Assembly: GCF_000330505.1 (NCBI RefSeq)
Contig: NW_004191876.1
Coordinates: 66,826 to 130,825 of the forward strand
Direction: 5' to 3'
Length of the DNA: 64,000 bases
Source of the DNA: Entamoeba invadens IP1
Taxonomy: Eukaryota; Evosea; Mastigamoebida; Endamoebidae
Program-made: the position numbers and the translations under genes
Part shown: piece by piece, positions 1 to 9,843 of the stretch
How positions within the stretch are numbered: the first letter of the stretch is position 1
Layout: every line of letters begins with the position of its first letter
Notes under the pieces: generated by a model
The model's input: the letters and a program-made list of their open reading frames with translations, nothing else
Told to the model about the DNA's origin: nothing
The model's database searches: none

Positions 1-1788
1 AAGAAAATACAATGTGATTTGGATGGTAAAAGCGTTGAAAAAATAATGTACAAATATAAGATGAGTGACTATAAGTATTTCTCTACCGTGGAGTATTACA
101 CTTTGATACACAAAATTGCAAATGGACTTGCACATTATGGATTTTCAAATGGGGATAAAATAGCAATTTACTGTGAGACAAGATATGAATGGATGGCTTT
201 TGTACTTGCTTGTTCATGTCGAAATATAATTGTAATTACAATATACACAACACTTGGAATAGATTCTGTTAACATTGCACTTGAAGAAAATAATGTAAAA
301 GGTGTCTTGGTATCAGCAGAGACTTATTCAAAAATTTTGTTACTTGAGAGTTTTAAAAAATTGAAATATCAATTGATTTGTTGTGACAATTTAGCTACAA
401 AAAATGTAATTACTATAAACAATATGTTGAATTGTGATAGTTTTGAAGACGACCCACCTCAGCCCGAAGATGTTGCTATGATCATTTACACGTCAGGAAC
501 TGCTAAAGAACCAAAAGGTGTTGTTGTACTACATAAAAATCTGTTTGGGATAACATGGAGTTACTGCCATAAAATGGGATACAACTCGACAACACGTTAC
601 ATCTGTTATTTGCCTTTGGCTCATATCTTTGAATTTACAATTGAAATTTGTGTGTTAGTGAATGGAGGAATTCTTGGATATTCATCCCAAAGAACACTGA
701 CACGAGCATACATGCATAACTCCAAATGTGATTTACATGCATTTAACCCAACTTTCATGAACGGTGTACCAACTGTGTTTAATAGAATTCGTAAAGTAAT
801 CGAAGATAAAATATCAAAATCTTCTTTTGTGTTACAATATCTATTTACATTAGCCTTTATTATTAAAAAGGAGTTATACGTCAAAATGCAAATGCGCCCA
901 AGACTTCTATATTATCCTTTATTAGAAATGTTGGACATATTGATATTTTCAAAAATTAAAAACGAAATATTTGGAGACACATTAAAATGTGTTATATTGG
1001 GAGGATCTCCACTCTCACAAGACTTGCAAGAGTATTTGCAAGTCATATTAAGTGGAGTGGATATCATGCAAGGGTATGGATTGACTGAATCTTGTGGCCC
1101 AGTGAGTAACACGGTTCCTGGTGATTCTGTTTGTTGTACTATTGGAGTGCTTTACCCGAACTTTGAGGCGAAATTAGTAGGAGTAGAAGAGATGGGATAT
1201 TCAGTTGATGGCAAAATCCCACAAGGTGAACTTCTGATTCGAGGTCCATCACTGTTCAAAGAATACTTCAACAGACCAGAAGAAACACAAATGGCAATCA
1301 CTACAGATGGGTGGTTTAAAACAGGCGACATCGCAGAAATCAGAGAAGATGGACGAATCAGAATCATCGATCGAAAGAAGAACTTGGTCAAACAACCCTG
1401 TGGCGAATACGTCTCTCTCGAAAAACTCGAAATGGTTTACAGCGCTTCGAAGTATGTTGAATTATTTTGTGTAATAGCAAGTCAGTATTATGATTACACT
1501 GTAGGTCTTGTTGTTATTAATAGGAGTGCTTTGGAAGATTTTTCAATCCAAAGAAATATGAAAAGTGAAGAAACCATTAACAGTCCAGTTTTTAAAGAAG
1601 AGGTTTTAAAATCATTCAGGGAAGTTGACAAGTGTCTCTCTTCACATGAAAAGATTAAACATTTTCATATAATCAAAGAAGAATGGACGCCAGAGAACGG
1701 GATTCTTACTGCCGCTTTGAAATTACGTAGAAATGTTATTGACAAGAAATATTCAAAACAAATAGCAGAAATGTTTCAAAAAATTTGA
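1..1788 (+). CDS. Long-chain acyl-CoA synthetase, 5'-truncated by window edge
   Basis: This adenylate-forming enzyme activates long-chain fatty acids with ATP and CoA. The reading frame is open from base 1, and the first ATG falls inside the domain, so about 110 N-terminal residues lie upstream of the window. Visible ANL-family motifs are the P-loop YTSGTAKEPKGVV, GYGLTESCGP, the TGD of GWFKTGDIAE, and IDRKKNLVK near the C-terminal lysine region. Compared with the tandem paralogue at 2280-4499 it has a linker about 35 residues shorter just before the P-loop. It ends normally in EMFQKI. Parts are identical at the DNA level to the neighbour, including a 297-bp tract, while the flanks diverge, which suggests gene conversion. 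Family assignment is secure; substrate chain length is inferred. Confidence 0.93.
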   Translation, partial: KKIQCDLDGKSVEKIMYKYKMSDYKYFSTVEYYTLIHKIANGLAHYGFSNGDKIAIYCETRYEWMAFVLACSCRNIIVITIYTTLGIDSVNIALEENNVKGVLVSAETYSKILLLESFKKLKYQLICCDNLATKNVITINNMLNCDSFEDDPPQPEDVAMIIYTSGTAKEPKGVVVLHKNLFGITWSYCHKMGYNSTTRYICYLPLAHIFEFTIEICVLVNGGILGYSSQRTLTRAYMHNSKCDLHAFNPTFMNGVPTVFNRIRKVIEDKISKSSFVLQYLFTLAFIIKKELYVKMQMRPRLLYYPLLEMLDILIFSKIKNEIFGDTLKCVILGGSPLSQDLQEYLQVILSGVDIMQGYGLTESCGPVSNTVPGDSVCCTIGVLYPNFEAKLVGVEEMGYSVDGKIPQGELLIRGPSLFKEYFNRPEETQMAITTDGWFKTGDIAEIREDGRIRIIDRKKNLVKQPCGEYVSLEKLEMVYSASKYVELFCVIASQYYDYTVGLVVINRSALEDFSIQRNMKSEETINSPVFKEEVLKSFREVDKCLSSHEKIKHFHIIKEEWTPENGILTAALKLRRNVIDKKYSKQIAEMFQKI

Positions 1789-2158
1789 AGTAAAAATAAA
1801 TCAGTGATATTCTTTCTTTAATTCACTTGAAACTTTTTATTTAATATTTATAACGGAATCACTTTTAGAAAAAAAAAAGAAAAATAATAAAGTACTCATT
1901 CTTTTTTATTTCAATTGTGCCGATATAAAATAACTATAATTGTCTAAAAAATGATTGATAAAATTAATAATTTATAATAAAAATAATTATAAATGTAGTT
2001 CTACACTATACTGACAATTCAAAGTAAAAACACTCCAGAATTGGGCAATACTAATAAAACTACAAAATTCGAATAAACAGTTTGTCTACTTCCTAAGTTT
2101 GAACTATACACTGATATAAAAAATATTAGAAATAATAGTTACTTAATAATTCGTCATT

Positions 2159-2205
2159 AAAAAGAAAGGCAACGCTCCAAATCACGGGGAGTTGACTTTC
2201 TTTTT
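2159..2205. other. Imperfect 20-bp-arm stem-loop upstream of the second synthetase gene
   Basis: The left arm (2159-2178) and right arm (2186-2205) pair over about 20 positions around a 7-nt loop. The outer ten base pairs (AAAAAGAAAG against CTTTCTTTTT) and an inner CAAC/GTTG are perfect, with mismatches near the loop. It stands in a locally GC-richer patch 75 nt before the start codon. Function is unknown. Confidence 0.5.
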
Positions 2206-2217
2206 CAGGAAATTGAA

Positions 2218-2277
2218 ATGGATCAGGCGCAGATTAACCTTTTACTCGCTCGAAAAGAAAACTTGAAAAGCAGATAA
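2218..2277 (+). other. Possible 19-codon upstream ORF ending 2 nt before the synthetase ATG
   Basis: An ATG at 2218 opens a 19-codon frame rich in Gln, Leu and Arg. Its TAA stop at 2275-2277 lies just ahead of the main ATG at 2280. If it is transcribed, it could limit or re-route initiation on the synthetase. Entamoeba 5' leaders are usually very short, so it may lie upstream of the mRNA start. Confidence 0.3.
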
Positions 2278-2279
2278 AA

Positions 2280-4499
2280 ATGTACACCGAGCTTTGTGTT
2301 GCACTTGGAGTTGTTATTGCTACCCTTCTTTACTTTTTAAGAACAAAACCAATGGACCAAACACTGTTTGGGTATTGGACGGGAAAGGCTGAAAAGGGAG
2401 AATCAAGAATTAGAAGAACTGCAAGTGGAAAAGACGAACTGATTGACAGACCAGACCAAGGCTTTCTTTCACTTTATGAACTGCTCCAAAGCTTCCCTAC
2501 AAAGGGCAAAAAGGAATTTGTGGGATACAGAACTTGTCTTGAAAAAGTCCCCGCTAAGACTGTCGCAACGACAGAGAATGGAAAGACGATAAATAAGACG
2601 ATATTCAATTATAAGATGAGTGACTATAAGTACCTCTCCGATAAGGAATACTACAACTATATTAAACAAGTCTCATTTGGGCTAAAGGAACTTGGGTTTA
2701 AAAAGGGAGACAAGATTGGAATATACTGCGAAACACGATATGAATGGCTTGCTTTTGTCTTTGCTTGCTCATGCAGAGGAATCACTGTTGTGACTGTGTA
2801 TGCGACACTTGGTGGAGATTCCGTGAATACAGCACTGGAAGAGACTGGAGTGTGTGCTCTTTTAATATCTGAAGAGACTTTTGATAAGGTGAAACACCTC
2901 AAAATATTTGAGAAAGGAATCAAGCTGATATCATGTGATGATATTTCAGAACACGACTTGAACCAGAAAACAAAAGAAAAGACTGAAAAGGAATTTTTGA
3001 TGGACTACTGGAACAAACACTCATTTACTACTTTGAGTAAAATTATTGAGTTGACAAAAGAAAGTTGGACTATCAACGCAGAAGGTGTTGTTGAAAGTAC
3101 TATAACGGACGACCCACCCAAGCCCGAAGATGTTGCTATGATCATTTACACGTCAGGAACTGCTAAAGAACCAAAAGGTGTTGTGGCTCTTCATAAAAAT
3201 TTGTTGCCAATCACATGGAGTTATTACCATAAAATGGGATACAACTCGACAACACGTTACATCTGTTATTTGCCTTTGGCTCATATCTTTGAATTAGCTG
3301 TTGAGTTGTGTAATTTGGTATACAGTGGAACAATTGGATATTCATCGCAAAGAACATTGACACAAGCATACATGCATAACTCCAAATGTGATTTACACGC
3401 ATTTAACCCAACTTTCATGAACGGTGTGCCTTTGGTGTTCAATAGAATCAAAAAAATTCTTGTTGATAAGGTAGATCACTCACCAACTGTCCAACGCCTA
3501 CTCTTCAATTTGTGTTTTTATATCAAAAGGGAGTTATACGTCAAAATGCAAATGCGCCCAAGACTTCTGTTTTATCCCCTCATCAAACTGACTGATATTT
3601 TAGTCTTCAATGGTATCAAGAAAACACTCTTTGGTACATCACTGACTGGTATCATTATGGGAGGATCCCCACTCTCACAAGACTTGCAAGAGTTCCTTCA
3701 AGTAGTCCTTGGTGGAGTGGATATCATGCAAGGGTATGGATTGACTGAAGCTTGCGGCCCCGTTGCTAATATGCCACATGGGGATTATGCGTATGCAACT
3801 ATTGGAGCGCTTTACCCGAACTTTGAGGCGAAATTAGTAGGAGTAGAAGAGATGGGATATTCAGTTGATGGCAAAATCCCACAAGGTGAACTTCTGATTC
3901 GAGGTCCATCACTGTTCAAAGAATACTTCAACAGACCAGAAGAAACACAAATGGCAATCACTACAGATGGGTGGTTTAAAACAGGCGACATCGCAGAAAT
4001 CAGAGAAGATGGACGAATCAGAATCATCGATCGAAAGAAGAACTTGGTCAAACAACCCTGTGGCGAATACGTCTCTCTCGAAAAACTCGAAATGGTTTAC
4101 AGCGCAGCCAAAGAGGTGGAAAGCTTTTTCGCGATAGCAAGTGGGTTATACGACTTCACTGTAGGTCTTGTTAAAGTGCAGAAAACTGTGTTGTTGGATT
4201 TTTGCAAAGAGAATAACATGAGTGAGAAGGAAGCTATTGATAGTCCAGTTTTTGAGAAATACGTGCTTGGGAGGCTCAGAGTTGTCGACAAAGAACTTAA
4301 CAGTAGAGAGAAGGTAAAATACATTAAAGTTATAGAAGAAGAGTGGTCACCAGAGACTGGAGAATTAACAGCTGCACTTAAGTTTAAGCGAAATTTCATA
4401 GCAAGCAAATACAAGAGTACCATAGATAAGTTATTTGCGGAGTGCTGTTGTTTTTTTAATAATTACAATATCTATATATTTATAAAACAAATAATTTAA
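2280..4499 (+). CDS. Long-chain acyl-CoA synthetase, full length
   Basis: A complete 739-residue fatty-acid CoA ligase. An N-terminal hydrophobic segment (about residues 4-20) probably anchors it to a membrane with the catalytic part in the cytosol. The P-loop motif YTSGTAKEPKGVV lies near residue 287, GYGLTEACGP near 484, the TGD acid near 567, and the RKKNLVK region follows. The length matches eukaryotic ACSL enzymes. The start was chosen because the hydrophobic anchor follows at once and no earlier in-frame ATG exists. It is the tandem partner of the truncated gene upstream. The last 17 or so residues (a Cys-Cys-Cys-Phe-Phe run, then Asn/Ile-rich) do not resemble the paralogue's end and read through AT-rich DNA after a T7 run. 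A one-base slip there would give an earlier stop. Confidence 0.95.
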   Translation: MYTELCVALGVVIATLLYFLRTKPMDQTLFGYWTGKAEKGESRIRRTASGKDELIDRPDQGFLSLYELLQSFPTKGKKEFVGYRTCLEKVPAKTVATTENGKTINKTIFNYKMSDYKYLSDKEYYNYIKQVSFGLKELGFKKGDKIGIYCETRYEWLAFVFACSCRGITVVTVYATLGGDSVNTALEETGVCALLISEETFDKVKHLKIFEKGIKLISCDDISEHDLNQKTKEKTEKEFLMDYWNKHSFTTLSKIIELTKESWTINAEGVVESTITDDPPKPEDVAMIIYTSGTAKEPKGVVALHKNLLPITWSYYHKMGYNSTTRYICYLPLAHIFELAVELCNLVYSGTIGYSSQRTLTQAYMHNSKCDLHAFNPTFMNGVPLVFNRIKKILVDKVDHSPTVQRLLFNLCFYIKRELYVKMQMRPRLLFYPLIKLTDILVFNGIKKTLFGTSLTGIIMGGSPLSQDLQEFLQVVLGGVDIMQGYGLTEACGPVANMPHGDYAYATIGALYPNFEAKLVGVEEMGYSVDGKIPQGELLIRGPSLFKEYFNRPEETQMAITTDGWFKTGDIAEIREDGRIRIIDRKKNLVKQPCGEYVSLEKLEMVYSAAKEVESFFAIASGLYDFTVGLVKVQKTVLLDFCKENNMSEKEAIDSPVFEKYVLGRLRVVDKELNSREKVKYIKVIEEEWSPETGELTAALKFKRNFIASKYKSTIDKLFAECCCFFNNYNIYIFIKQII

Positions 4500-4620
4500 A
4501 TTATTAATAACAATTTCTGTTATTAATATTCTATTGAAGTGTTTAAATGATTTTTATTTTATTAATAAACATCAAAGAAAGTAAATAAAAAACAAATAGA
4601 TTTAAATTACAAAGAAAGGA

Positions 4621-7600
4621 ATGATGTGTATTTTTTTATTTAAAAGTCTAATGAACTTGAAAATAATTATGTCAATTTCAGACTATTTTGAAAGACTACA
4701 ACAAGACACACTAAACACCCTTAAAACAACACTTCAATCGTTTCATTCCAACTTTGAGTCACTTGCATGTTCTATTAGATATGATGCAAAATTCTGTAAA
4801 CAATTTGTAAACGCTTTATCTTTCGAAATTTTATCTTCTGCTAAAAACAAAAGGATTGGCTTTGTTGAAATGGTTAAACAACAAAATAAACAACATCAAT
4901 TATACTTTGACTTAATGGACAAAATCGATAAATATGTAGTGACGCTATGCGATCTACTCAGCAAAGAACCAAACACCGAAGATTTGTTAAAAGTCTATTA
5001 TCTATTTTTTAACACTCTATCAGACGTCCTAGAGAGTACAAGGTATCACAACAATTCACCTGAGACAGATTATTTCTTCAAACAACTTGATAAAGCAAAG
5101 TCGAATAAATTTTTGGCTAAATCCATAATCACACCCGAATCATTTCGTGGAGAGAAAACTGTCCCAATGGCGCGGAGAGTACTCAATAAAATGTTGTTGA
5201 TCGAGACTTTATTGAACCAATTTTATTTGTTTAACAATACCATGATTGTGGCCCCAATGTCACACCAAAATAACTTATTTTCACAACTACCGATACAGCG
5301 ATATGAGACATGTAATCCTTATTCAAATAGACGCAAATTTATAATGCACATTGGTAATTATTTTGTTAATGAAAACTTAACTGGCACATCGTTTATAACA
5401 GAAGAAAGTATAAAAACACAAGTCACAGCAGTTTACACCTTATTTGACAAATTTAGAAACGTTTCTTCTTTCAATGAGTTGAAAAATATTGTCATTCCAA
5501 TTCTTCCATTACTTGAAAATGATCAAAACATAAATAATAAGAGTGTGACTCTAGAGATGTGTATGAACCCAGTTGTACCAAAGGGATCTATTGAAGATGA
5601 TATTCCCCCACATGCAAACGAGTTGGATGTGAAAAAGAATGAACTGGGACGCGTCAGTGATCAACAAAAACAAAATGAAACTTCTCTGACTGCCATTGAA
5701 AGGGCAGCTACTGTAATCGCCAAAAACAAAGAAAAAGCCGAAGAGTATCAAAAAATGTTAAAAACTGAATTAGACAAGAGGGTGTTAGAAGAGAAAGACA
5801 CGACTGTTTTCACGGTAACATTCGAGGAGTATTTCATGGGTTGTGTGAAACAAGTTGCTATTAAAAATACGGACAACACCATCACAATTACTAAGTTCAA
5901 CATTTCACCAGAACTTCTGGACGGCACTTTGTTTGTTGTGAATGGCAGGAAATTTAGAATGAAAGTTGTTCATCCACGTTTCAGACGACATAACAACGAC
6001 GTCTTCTGTTACTTGAAAAATGAAGAGATCAACACGGTATTTAAAAACATCGTCGAAACACCCGAGTTTATGCCAATCAGTTTCAACGCAGAAGAAGTCA
6101 ATGGAAAAGAAATGCGAGTAAAGTCTATTGGGTTCAAAACGAAAAATGGTGCTGGCGACTTTGTTATAAAAAAGGTAGATGGGCCGATACCCAATAACTT
6201 TCCATCAGAAATTGACACACAAAGAAAAAATGAAAAGACGCTATGGGAAAATGCTTTTAATCTCATCAAAGATATTAATGAGGCACTACACACCAATTTC
6301 TTACAAAGTGACCAATGTAAAAAAGAAGGAGAAAAATTGAAAACTGAATATGACCGCTTGACAAAAGAAAAAGTCGAGTTGGAAGAACGCGTTGAAAAGG
6401 AGAAAGAGGAAATACAACAGAAACAAATTGAAGAGGAAAAATTGCAAAAAGAACAAGAAAAAGAAGTTGAAAATTTACTGAAGGTGGCAACTGAGGAAAA
6501 AAGAATTGTTACAAGAGAGCACAAAACAGATTTTAACGTTATTGAATATGGAAAAAATAAAACTTATTATTATTACACATACAGGGGAACAACTTTTTAT
6601 GTGAAAGTGTTTGAAGATGGTAATAAACCCCAAAAGAAAGTTGACAAATATTCATTTATTAGCAGTGATATGGTCCTCAACGTCACCTTATTAGGGAGAA
6701 AAACGAAACCAAGAAACAAAGATTTTGGCGATGTGGAACTTGTGCTTGGAGCGTTAAAAGACGGGAAATCAGTCTTTGTTTTTGATGTGAAAATCCCAAC
6801 TTCTTTTTTCAGCCATGTTTATCCCGTAGCGTTGTGTGATTTGAGGCAACTTCATCGAAGCGAGGAGTTACCACTTGTGTACCCAGTGGATGTTCCATCA
6901 AACGGAGAAGTTTTAGAATTCATTTACGCGAACGACTTTGATGATGAATATAAAGACTGTGGGATTCTTGTTTTCCACGTCCATAAAGAAGGCACAATCG
7001 AGTACCACGACATTGTGCCTGAAAAAGTCATTGAAAAGAAAATGGAGATGCCTAAACTACTTGAAAAGAAAGGAATTGATGTACAACCAATCAAACCCTT
7101 CGAAACATCAAAACCGCTTCCAGCTACACCAAACGTAAATCAAAACGAAGAAAAGGACAGTTTTGTCGATAAAAAAGTGGAGAATTTAAATTTTAAGAGT
7201 AATACCACTGAAAGAGGTATAACTCAAAAGGCACTAATTGAAAACTACTCTCCTCAAATAAACACAAAGACGATAACTGATCCACTTATTCAGTCACCAA
7301 GAACGCCCAAAACAAAAGTTGAAAGTGTTGATAAATCAAATGAAATAAAAAGCTTTACATTTGGTCAACAAACTACTGGTGTTGTTGTTGATCCCAACAC
7401 CTCCGCAGTAAAAAAGGAAGCGAGAAGAGACGATAAAGACAAAGAGAAGCACGAGGAAAAAAAAAGATATGAATACTTGAAACTAAACAATCAACAAAAC
7501 ATATGTAAGACCATTGTATTTAGCACTCTGAATGTCGGAAAAAACCAAATTATAAAAACGGACCGTGTTTCTGGCGACGTGTTTTATTTGCGACGGAATG

Positions 7601-7971
7601 GGTTTCATTACAAAGTTCGAATAGTTGAAAATATGGTAGACGATAAGGTGTATGTCGAAATATTAAATGGTGGTTGTCAAGAACTGTGTTACTCAGTCAA
7701 CACACATATCGTTGGTGTAGTTCAACACAACCCAACCAATCTTAAGCTCAATCGAGAGTTTATCGTTAGACTCGAAGATCTATTTTCTAAAACGGAAATT
7801 CATGACGGAATGACTTTTGGAGTCGAGGTTGGTGTTGTGGAGGTTACAGGAGAAACTCAAAAGGTCTCGCTGATAGTACCAATCAGAATAAATGCCACAG
7901 CTTTTTATCGTGAAACCATTATAGCAAAGTTTTCTGATTGCTTATGTGTTAAACTGACTATTCAAAACTGA
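4621..7971 (+). CDS. Large unknown protein with degenerate DnaJ C-terminal-like modules and a coiled coil
   Basis: A 1116-residue protein; the start may be the third Met at 4669 (MSISDYFERL), since the preceding residues look like translated leader. Residues 1-300 are predicted mostly helical and unrecognised. Residues about 395-540 follow the pattern of a J-protein substrate-binding domain: TFEEYFMGCVKQV, then DGTLFVVNGRKFRMKV, HPRFRRHNNDVFC, and a closing GDFVIKK strand. Residues 545-630 form a Lys/Glu-rich coiled coil. Residues about 637-800 look like a second, weaker copy (IPTSFF..., PVDVPSNGEVLEF, CGILVFHVHKEG), and 957-1113 may be a third. No J domain or HPD motif is present. A chaperone-related scaffold is inference from remote resemblance only. 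Confidence 0.6.
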   Translation: MMCIFLFKSLMNLKIIMSISDYFERLQQDTLNTLKTTLQSFHSNFESLACSIRYDAKFCKQFVNALSFEILSSAKNKRIGFVEMVKQQNKQHQLYFDLMDKIDKYVVTLCDLLSKEPNTEDLLKVYYLFFNTLSDVLESTRYHNNSPETDYFFKQLDKAKSNKFLAKSIITPESFRGEKTVPMARRVLNKMLLIETLLNQFYLFNNTMIVAPMSHQNNLFSQLPIQRYETCNPYSNRRKFIMHIGNYFVNENLTGTSFITEESIKTQVTAVYTLFDKFRNVSSFNELKNIVIPILPLLENDQNINNKSVTLEMCMNPVVPKGSIEDDIPPHANELDVKKNELGRVSDQQKQNETSLTAIERAATVIAKNKEKAEEYQKMLKTELDKRVLEEKDTTVFTVTFEEYFMGCVKQVAIKNTDNTITITKFNISPELLDGTLFVVNGRKFRMKVVHPRFRRHNNDVFCYLKNEEINTVFKNIVETPEFMPISFNAEEVNGKEMRVKSIGFKTKNGAGDFVIKKVDGPIPNNFPSEIDTQRKNEKTLWENAFNLIKDINEALHTNFLQSDQCKKEGEKLKTEYDRLTKEKVELEERVEKEKEEIQQKQIEEEKLQKEQEKEVENLLKVATEEKRIVTREHKTDFNVIEYGKNKTYYYYTYRGTTFYVKVFEDGNKPQKKVDKYSFISSDMVLNVTLLGRKTKPRNKDFGDVELVLGALKDGKSVFVFDVKIPTSFFSHVYPVALCDLRQLHRSEELPLVYPVDVPSNGEVLEFIYANDFDDEYKDCGILVFHVHKEGTIEYHDIVPEKVIEKKMEMPKLLEKKGIDVQPIKPFETSKPLPATPNVNQNEEKDSFVDKKVENLNFKSNTTERGITQKALIENYSPQINTKTITDPLIQSPRTPKTKVESVDKSNEIKSFTFGQQTTGVVVDPNTSAVKKEARRDDKDKEKHEEKKRYEYLKLNNQQNICKTIVFSTLNVGKNQIIKTDRVSGDVFYLRRNGFHYKVRIVENMVDDKVYVEILNGGCQELCYSVNTHIVGVVQHNPTNLKLNREFIVRLEDLFSKTEIHDGMTFGVEVGVVEVTGETQKVSLIVPIRINATAFYRETIIAKFSDCLCVKLTIQN

Positions 7972-8346
7972 CACAATCCAAAGAATTCATTCAGTTTTTT
8001 TTAATGTTTAAAAGTTATTCTTTTGTAAGTTAATATATAATAAATAAATAATAATACAATGACATTATTTTTATCATTTGAATAAAAGAAAGATATTACT
8101 AAAGTGGAACTGAAAAGAAACTCAAAATGAATTGAAAACGTCACAATAAGAAATTCAAATACAAGAAGAGGAAACGCAATAATGATAATAAGGTATTCTA
8201 TAAATAGTAAAACTCATTATAAATCATAGTAAAAGTATAAAATTAGTACATTCCATATTTAATTGTTTTCAAAATATCAAAAAGAAATCCGGAATTTAAG
8301 CTTCAATACTACTTGAATTTTAAATCATCTGAGTACTTCATTTTCT
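7972..8346. other. Intergenic, AT-rich, nothing recognised
   Basis: A 375-nt spacer between two plus-strand genes. It holds A/T runs and a GAAC at about 8107, too far from the next start to be a convincing core promoter. No gene or strong repeat was seen. Confidence 0.6.
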
Positions 8347-9681
8347 ATGCAGTGCGAGGCAGAAACATTAAACTACCCACAAGTGTGTAGGTTCTGTTTG
8401 GACCCGAACAGCCAAGAGGAACTGATCACGCCATGTGGGTGCTCCGGTCCAAATCAATATGCACATCGATCTTGTTTAAATGCGTACAGAATTTTTAGTA
8501 ACAACCCTGTCGCATATGGGAAGTGTATGTTATGTGGAGTGGACTATACTTTTAAGCATGTTAGAGAACATTCAATAGGGTTTCTCTTATTTAAATTTTC
8601 GATGAAGCTTATCTTTCAAATAATGATGTTGGTCATCGGGTTGTTTTTATTGATATTTGTGTCGGGACTCATACCATATGCAATCGATTCGTACTCAACG
8701 CATTTGTTTCTTGCTAAATACGATGAAGTCGCCCATTTTGCGGATGATCCCTATTTTGTCCCAAGAGATCTTGTGTTTGGTCTGTGCGTGGATTGCTTCA
8801 TCCTCGGTATTTGGAGCATTATCGGCATGTTGGGGAGGTGTATGTGTCGAGATAAAGACGACGACGAATTGGAGTTGAGTCACCAGGACACCGAACGTAT
8901 GGGCGCGTGTTGTGGACTTTCAATATGTTGCATGCCTGTCGTGTACAAGTATGGTCTTCTCAGTAAATTGGGATGCTGCTATGCGTGCAAGTGTTGTCCA
9001 AACACCGTTCCGAATTGCCTTGATATCTTAAATTGTTGGCGATGTTCATTAATGACATGGATGTGTTGTCGATCATGTGGGACATGTTGTTATGTGAGTC
9101 CATATCAAAAGACACAGTCATCTGCGTGCAATTGTGACTGTTCTGGTGATTGTTGTGCTGACAGTTGTGCATTGTGTTGTATTGGGTGTGGCGATTGTGG
9201 TCATTCTTCTAACGCTGCTATTCCTTCCAATTGTAATTGCTCGGGGTGTGACTGTGGCAATTGTGGAGGAGGAAGTGGAAGTGGAGATGGATTAGGAGTC
9301 CTCGCGATCATAGTAATAGTTATAGTAGCGATCATTATATGTATCGGTGCTATTGCTGGGACACTTGCGTTGATATTTTTCATCATTTGCATTGTTAAAA
9401 TCAACTTTGGGTATGTCCGAAGACAAGCTGATTGTGAGATGTACATCATTGATAATTGGGATGAAACGAATCACCCTATGCCAACACAACAACCCCCAAT
9501 GCCACAAGTCGCTATACCGGTTGTTCTCACACAACCAGTCATCCCCGTTGTTCAAGTCGTCCCACAAAATCCATTAGTGTTCCAACCACCTTCTGTTCCT
9601 AACGAAGTGCCTTATACCAATGGACCATCACATGGCCAAGAAGAAATGCCATTGATGGGGACGGGCTCACAAATCATTTAA
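8347..9681 (+). CDS. RING-CH (MARCH-type) membrane E3 ubiquitin ligase with Cys-rich loop
   Basis: 444 residues. The N-terminal zinc finger fits the RING-CH pattern exactly: C14-x2-C17, C30-x-C32, x7-H40-x2-C43, C60-x2-C63. This class recruits E2 enzymes and ubiquitinates membrane proteins. Hydrophobic segments at about 80-112, 141-161 and 318-358 should span a membrane. Between the second and third lies a stretch of about 140 residues very rich in Cys, Gly and Asn with many CC and CxC pairs, which may bind metal or be lipidated. The C-terminus (about 375-444) is Pro/Gln/Val-rich. MARCH proteins usually have two membrane spans; the Cys-rich loop and third span are unusual. The target is unknown. 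Confidence 0.88.
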   Translation: MQCEAETLNYPQVCRFCLDPNSQEELITPCGCSGPNQYAHRSCLNAYRIFSNNPVAYGKCMLCGVDYTFKHVREHSIGFLLFKFSMKLIFQIMMLVIGLFLLIFVSGLIPYAIDSYSTHLFLAKYDEVAHFADDPYFVPRDLVFGLCVDCFILGIWSIIGMLGRCMCRDKDDDELELSHQDTERMGACCGLSICCMPVVYKYGLLSKLGCCYACKCCPNTVPNCLDILNCWRCSLMTWMCCRSCGTCCYVSPYQKTQSSACNCDCSGDCCADSCALCCIGCGDCGHSSNAAIPSNCNCSGCDCGNCGGGSGSGDGLGVLAIIVIVIVAIIICIGAIAGTLALIFFIICIVKINFGYVRRQADCEMYIIDNWDETNHPMPTQQPPMPQVAIPVVLTQPVIPVVQVVPQNPLVFQPPSVPNEVPYTNGPSHGQEEMPLMGTGSQII

Positions 9682-9843
9682 TTAGTTTGAAGTTGTTTGT
9701 GTTTTCATTTTGGTCGATTTGAGAGTATTAAGTAAACACTATTTGATCACCGAGAAGACTATGAAAACAAACAATAACATTACTATATAACTAGTTAAAT
9801 AAAAACACCAAAAAGTGGCGAAAAAGACTGATAAATATCTGAA

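Noticed and set aside
1152..1391. 79-codon minus-strand frame, repeated identically at 3812-4051
   Set aside because: Antisense shadow of the conserved synthetase core; it is identical in both places only because the coding strand is.
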